Below are positions 14,434 through 16,520 of a DNA stretch of 16,520 nt, piece after piece. The notes beneath the pieces were generated by a model. That model saw only the letters and a list, made by a program, of their open reading frames with translations. It was not told the DNA's origin and did no database searches. Numbering within the stretch: position 1 is the first letter of the stretch; every line of letters starts with the position of its first letter. The position numbers and the translations under genes are program-made. Source of the DNA: HRBIN12 sp964447335 (GTDB lineage: Bacteria; Actinomycetota; UBA4738; HRBIN12); the NCBI GenBank assembly GCA_964447335.1, contig CAYUSA010000063.1, positions 1 to 16,520 of the forward strand. Reading direction: 5' to 3'.

Positions 14434-15450
14434 TCACGATGCCGCGTCGAGCCAGCCGAAGTGCCGCCGCCGCACGTCGTCCTTCACGCCCTGCGGCAGG
14501 AAGCTCGCCTCGATCCCGTTGCGGGTCGCCTGAGCCAGGTCCGCATCGGTGAAGCCGAGTTCCTCGCGCGCCACCCGGTACTCGTGCGTGAGGTCGATGC
14601 CGAACAGGCCCGGGTCGTCGCTGTTGAGGGTGACCCGGTTTCCCTCGCGCAGCAGCCGAAGGGCGGGGTGCTCGGCCATCGAGGGCACCGCGTTCGTGAG
14701 GACGTTGGACGTCGGACACATGTCGAACGCGATGCCGCGGTCTCTCGCGAGCGCGGTCACCTCCGGATCCAGGGCGGCCGAGACGCCGTGCGCGAGCCGC
14801 CGCACGCCGAGCTCGAGGATGGCGTCGCGCGGGTACTCGGGCGGTCCGTTCTCGCCGTAGTGCGCGGTGAGCGAGATGCCGGCCTCGTGCAGCGGCGCCA
14901 CGAGCTCGCGGTACAGGGTCGGCGGATACGGGGGCTCGTCGCCCGCGATGTCGAATCCGACGAGGCGCTCACGATGCCGGAGTGCGAACGCCACCGTGCG
15001 CTCCCCGGACGCGATGCCGAAGTCGCGCGAGAAGATCGCCATCAGCCCGACGGCGACATCGTGGCGCTCGGCCGCGCGTGTGACGCCCGCCACGACCGAG
15101 TCCATCGCGCGGTCCCAGTCGAGTTCGGCCGGGCCGAAGAAGAACTCCGGGGAGAACCGCAGCTCGGCCAGGCGCACGTTGTCGAGCGCGAGATCCTCGA
15201 CGGCCTCCTCGGCGATCCGCTCGACCGCCTCATAGCTGCGGAACGAGCCCTGCACGAGCCGCAGCACCTGCAGGACGTCGTCGAGGCTCGACATCGGCGT
15301 CCGCACCTGCGCGCGGGGCGCGAGCTCCTCAGGCGTCTGCTCAGGGAGCGGTTCGCCCGCCTCCGCGTACAGGTCGATGATCGTCTGCAGGCGCATGGCG
15401 CCCTCGAGGTGGCGGTGGATGTCCGTCTTGGCCACGGAGGCGAGATCCAT
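14434..15450 (-). CDS. Adenosine deaminase family enzyme
   Basis: A 338-residue TIM-barrel amidohydrolase of the adenosine/adenine deaminase family, from ATG 15450. Seen: HxH metal site at H12/H14 (DIHRHLEGA), GFDIAGDE at 165-172, the zinc/catalytic pair H197 and E200 in AHYGENGPP, H221 in RLAHGV, CPTSNV (245-250), and metal-ligand D278 with D279 in NSDDPGLF. All catalytic residues of the family are present. Canonical enzymes read HAGE at the third motif, whereas this one reads HYGE, so the substrate may differ from adenosine (adenine or a modified nucleoside are possible). Length matches the family. No ribosome site precedes the ATG; a weak TTCAAT lies 6 nt upstream, and initiation may be leaderless. 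It is divergent from the enoyl reductase gene, 83 bp away. Confidence 0.92.
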   Translation of the reverse strand: MDLASVAKTDIHRHLEGAMRLQTIIDLYAEAGEPLPEQTPEELAPRAQVRTPMSSLDDVLQVLRLVQGSFRSYEAVERIAEEAVEDLALDNVRLAELRFSPEFFFGPAELDWDRAMDSVVAGVTRAAERHDVAVGLMAIFSRDFGIASGERTVAFALRHRERLVGFDIAGDEPPYPPTLYRELVAPLHEAGISLTAHYGENGPPEYPRDAILELGVRRLAHGVSAALDPEVTALARDRGIAFDMCPTSNVLTNAVPSMAEHPALRLLREGNRVTLNSDDPGLFGIDLTHEYRVAREELGFTDADLAQATRNGIEASFLPQGVKDDVRRRHFGWLDAAS

Positions 15451-15503
15451 GGCGAGATTGAACCAGACGCGGTGGGCTCGGGCTCCGCCGCCTGCCGAGG
15501 GGC

Positions 15504-15530
15504 TAGCATGCTGCGAACGGACGAGGAGGA
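15504..15530 (+). promoter_or_regulatory. Promoter and ribosome site of the enoyl reductase gene
   Basis: TAGCAT (15504-15509) fits the TANNNT -10 consensus, and GAGGAGGA (15523-15530) is a strong ribosome site shortly before the ATG at 15534. The predicted leader is about 18 nt. In contrast to the ABC operons, this gene has a conventional leader. No clear -35 box is visible. Confidence 0.55.
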
Positions 15531-15533
15531 TCG

Positions 15534-16334
15534 ATGCTGCTCGAAGGCAAGAAGCTGCTGATCACCGGGGTGCTGACGCGCGAGAGCATCGCGTTCGCCG
15601 CCGCCGAGGCCGCACAGGAGCAGGGCGCCGAGATCGTCCTCACGTCGTTCGGCCGCGCGATGGGCCTCACCGAGAAGGTCGCGGCGCGGCTGCCGCGGCC
15701 GCCCGACGTCCTCGAGATGGACGCCACGAACCTGGACCACGTGCTGGCGGTGGCCGAGGAGATCGGGACGCGGTGGGGCCGGCTCGACGGCTTCCTGCAC
15801 GCGATCGCGTTCGCGCCGCAGGACGCGCTCGGCGGCAACTTCCTCACCACTCCCTGGGAGAGCGTCGCGACGGCGGTGCAGGTGAGCGCCTTCAGCCTGA
15901 AGACGCTGGCCGTCGGCATGCTGCCGCACATGCGTGAGCACGGCGGCGCGATCGTCTCGCTCGACTTCGACGCCCGCGTCGCCTGGCCCATCTACGACTG
16001 GATGGGGGTCGCGAAGGCGAGCCTCGAGTCGATCACCCGGTACCTCGCGAGGGACCTCGGGCCGCACGGCATCCGCGTGAACACGCTCTCGGCCGGGCCG
16101 CTCCGCACGATCGCCGGCAAGAGCATCCCCGGCTTCCAGGAGCTCGCGGACGGTTGGGACGAGCGGGCGCCGCTCGGGTGGGACACGTCGGACCCGCGGC
16201 CGGTCGCCGACACGGTCGTGTTCCTGCTCTCGGACCTCGCGCGGGGCATCACCGGAGAGCTCGTGCATGTCGACGGCGGGTACCACGCGATGGGCTCGGC
16301 GCCGACCCGAGCGTCCGACGGGCCCGCCGAGTAG
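15534..16334 (+). CDS. fabI: Enoyl-[acyl-carrier-protein] reductase, InhA/FabI-like
   Basis: A 266-residue NADH-dependent short-chain reductase of fatty acid elongation (reduces trans-2-enoyl-ACP). Seen: the FabI-type nucleotide loop TGVLTRESIAF (11-21) in place of the classical SDR TGxxxGIG, cofactor D63 in EMDATN, the HAIAFAPQ segment (89-96), and catalytic Y154 and K161 in YDWMGVAK, spaced as YxxxxxxK. AGPLRTIAGK (187-196) is the substrate loop, and ADGWDERAPLGW (205-216) plus the C-terminal TGELVHVDGG complete the family pattern. The wording of several motifs (SIAF, YxWMxVAK, GWDxRAPxGW) is closest to mycobacterial InhA, which supports an actinobacterial source. A strong ribosome site fixes the ATG. 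It converges on the sugar kinase gene with a 19-bp gap. Confidence 0.94.
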   Translation: MLLEGKKLLITGVLTRESIAFAAAEAAQEQGAEIVLTSFGRAMGLTEKVAARLPRPPDVLEMDATNLDHVLAVAEEIGTRWGRLDGFLHAIAFAPQDALGGNFLTTPWESVATAVQVSAFSLKTLAVGMLPHMREHGGAIVSLDFDARVAWPIYDWMGVAKASLESITRYLARDLGPHGIRVNTLSAGPLRTIAGKSIPGFQELADGWDERAPLGWDTSDPRPVADTVVFLLSDLARGITGELVHVDGGYHAMGSAPTRASDGPAE

Positions 16335-16353
16335 CCGTCCGCGGAGGCGATAC

Positions 16354-16520
16354 CTAGCCGGGCACCTCGGCGGCGGTGAGCACGCGGCCGTACGGCCCGC
16401 GACCGGCGACGCACCACGCGCCGCAGCGCGCCGCGAAACCGAGCGCCTCGGGGACGGCCAGGTCGCGGGCGAGCGCGTGCGCGAGCCCCGCCGCGAAGCA
16501 GTCACCGCTGCCGTACGTGT
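16354..16520 (-). CDS. PfkB/ribokinase family carbohydrate kinase (C-terminal fragment)
   Basis: The last 54 codons of a gene that enters from the right edge, ending at TAG (16354-16356). The visible part begins TYGSGDCFAAGLAHALA, matching the second PfkB signature (DTxGAGDxFxAG). The aspartate of GSGD would be the catalytic base; here serine replaces the usual alanine. The remainder fits the terminal helices of ribokinase-like sugar kinases. The substrate cannot be told from this fragment. It converges with the enoyl reductase gene. Confidence 0.82.
   Translation of the reverse strand, partial: TYGSGDCFAAGLAHALARDLAVPEALGFAARCGAWCVAGRGPYGRVLTAAEVPG

Overview
The window reads as two pieces of bacterial chromosome from different sources, joined inside one gene. 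Positions 1 to about 4274 (GC in the low 60s % where I sampled it, mixed third codon positions) carry the end of a moxR - DUF58 - BatA/VWA cluster of the kind common in Acidobacteriota. Positions from about 4318 to 16520 (GC near 70%, almost every codon ending in G or C, GTG starts, ATGA/GTGA overlaps, leaderless-type promoters, an InhA-like enoyl reductase, DrrAB and NatAB exporters) look like an actinobacterial (Actinomycetota) chromosome; class is not resolved. The switch falls in the most conserved part of moxR. A metagenome assembly chimera is my preferred explanation; ancient recombination or transfer is the alternative. The two sides should not be treated as one genome without checking reads.

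Left side, all on the minus strand: moxR (AAA+ ATPase, 3707-4687), a DUF58 protein (2812-3696) and a very large membrane protein with two VWA domains and a glutamine-amidotransferase-like domain (1-2799, truncated at the window edge, TTG start). In known clusters of this type, the MoxR ATPase acts as a chaperone on VWA/DUF58 partners at the membrane.

Right side: moxR's 5' half with its own leaderless-type promoter; a drrAB-like ABC exporter (minus, 4743-6610); a divergent natAB-like ABC exporter (plus, 6699-8764), the two sharing an 88-bp promoter region with mirrored -10 boxes; then a minus-strand run: a class III aminotransferase overlapping a VOC-fold protein (8808-10522), a malic enzyme coupled to an unannotated 49-residue ORF (10679-12573), a DUF885 metallopeptidase-like protein (12707-14374) and an adenosine-deaminase-family enzyme (14434-15450). 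Divergent from the last is an InhA-like enoyl-ACP reductase (15534-16334), facing the C-terminal end of a PfkB-family sugar kinase (16354-16520). No gene-free stretch exceeds 300 bases. I saw no tRNA, rRNA, CRISPR, IS element or phage gene.

Most of this is ordinary housekeeping and transport. I did not find a convincing new multi-gene system. The items most worth checking are the junction in moxR, the small ORF and palindrome ahead of malic enzyme, and the mirrored leaderless promoters.
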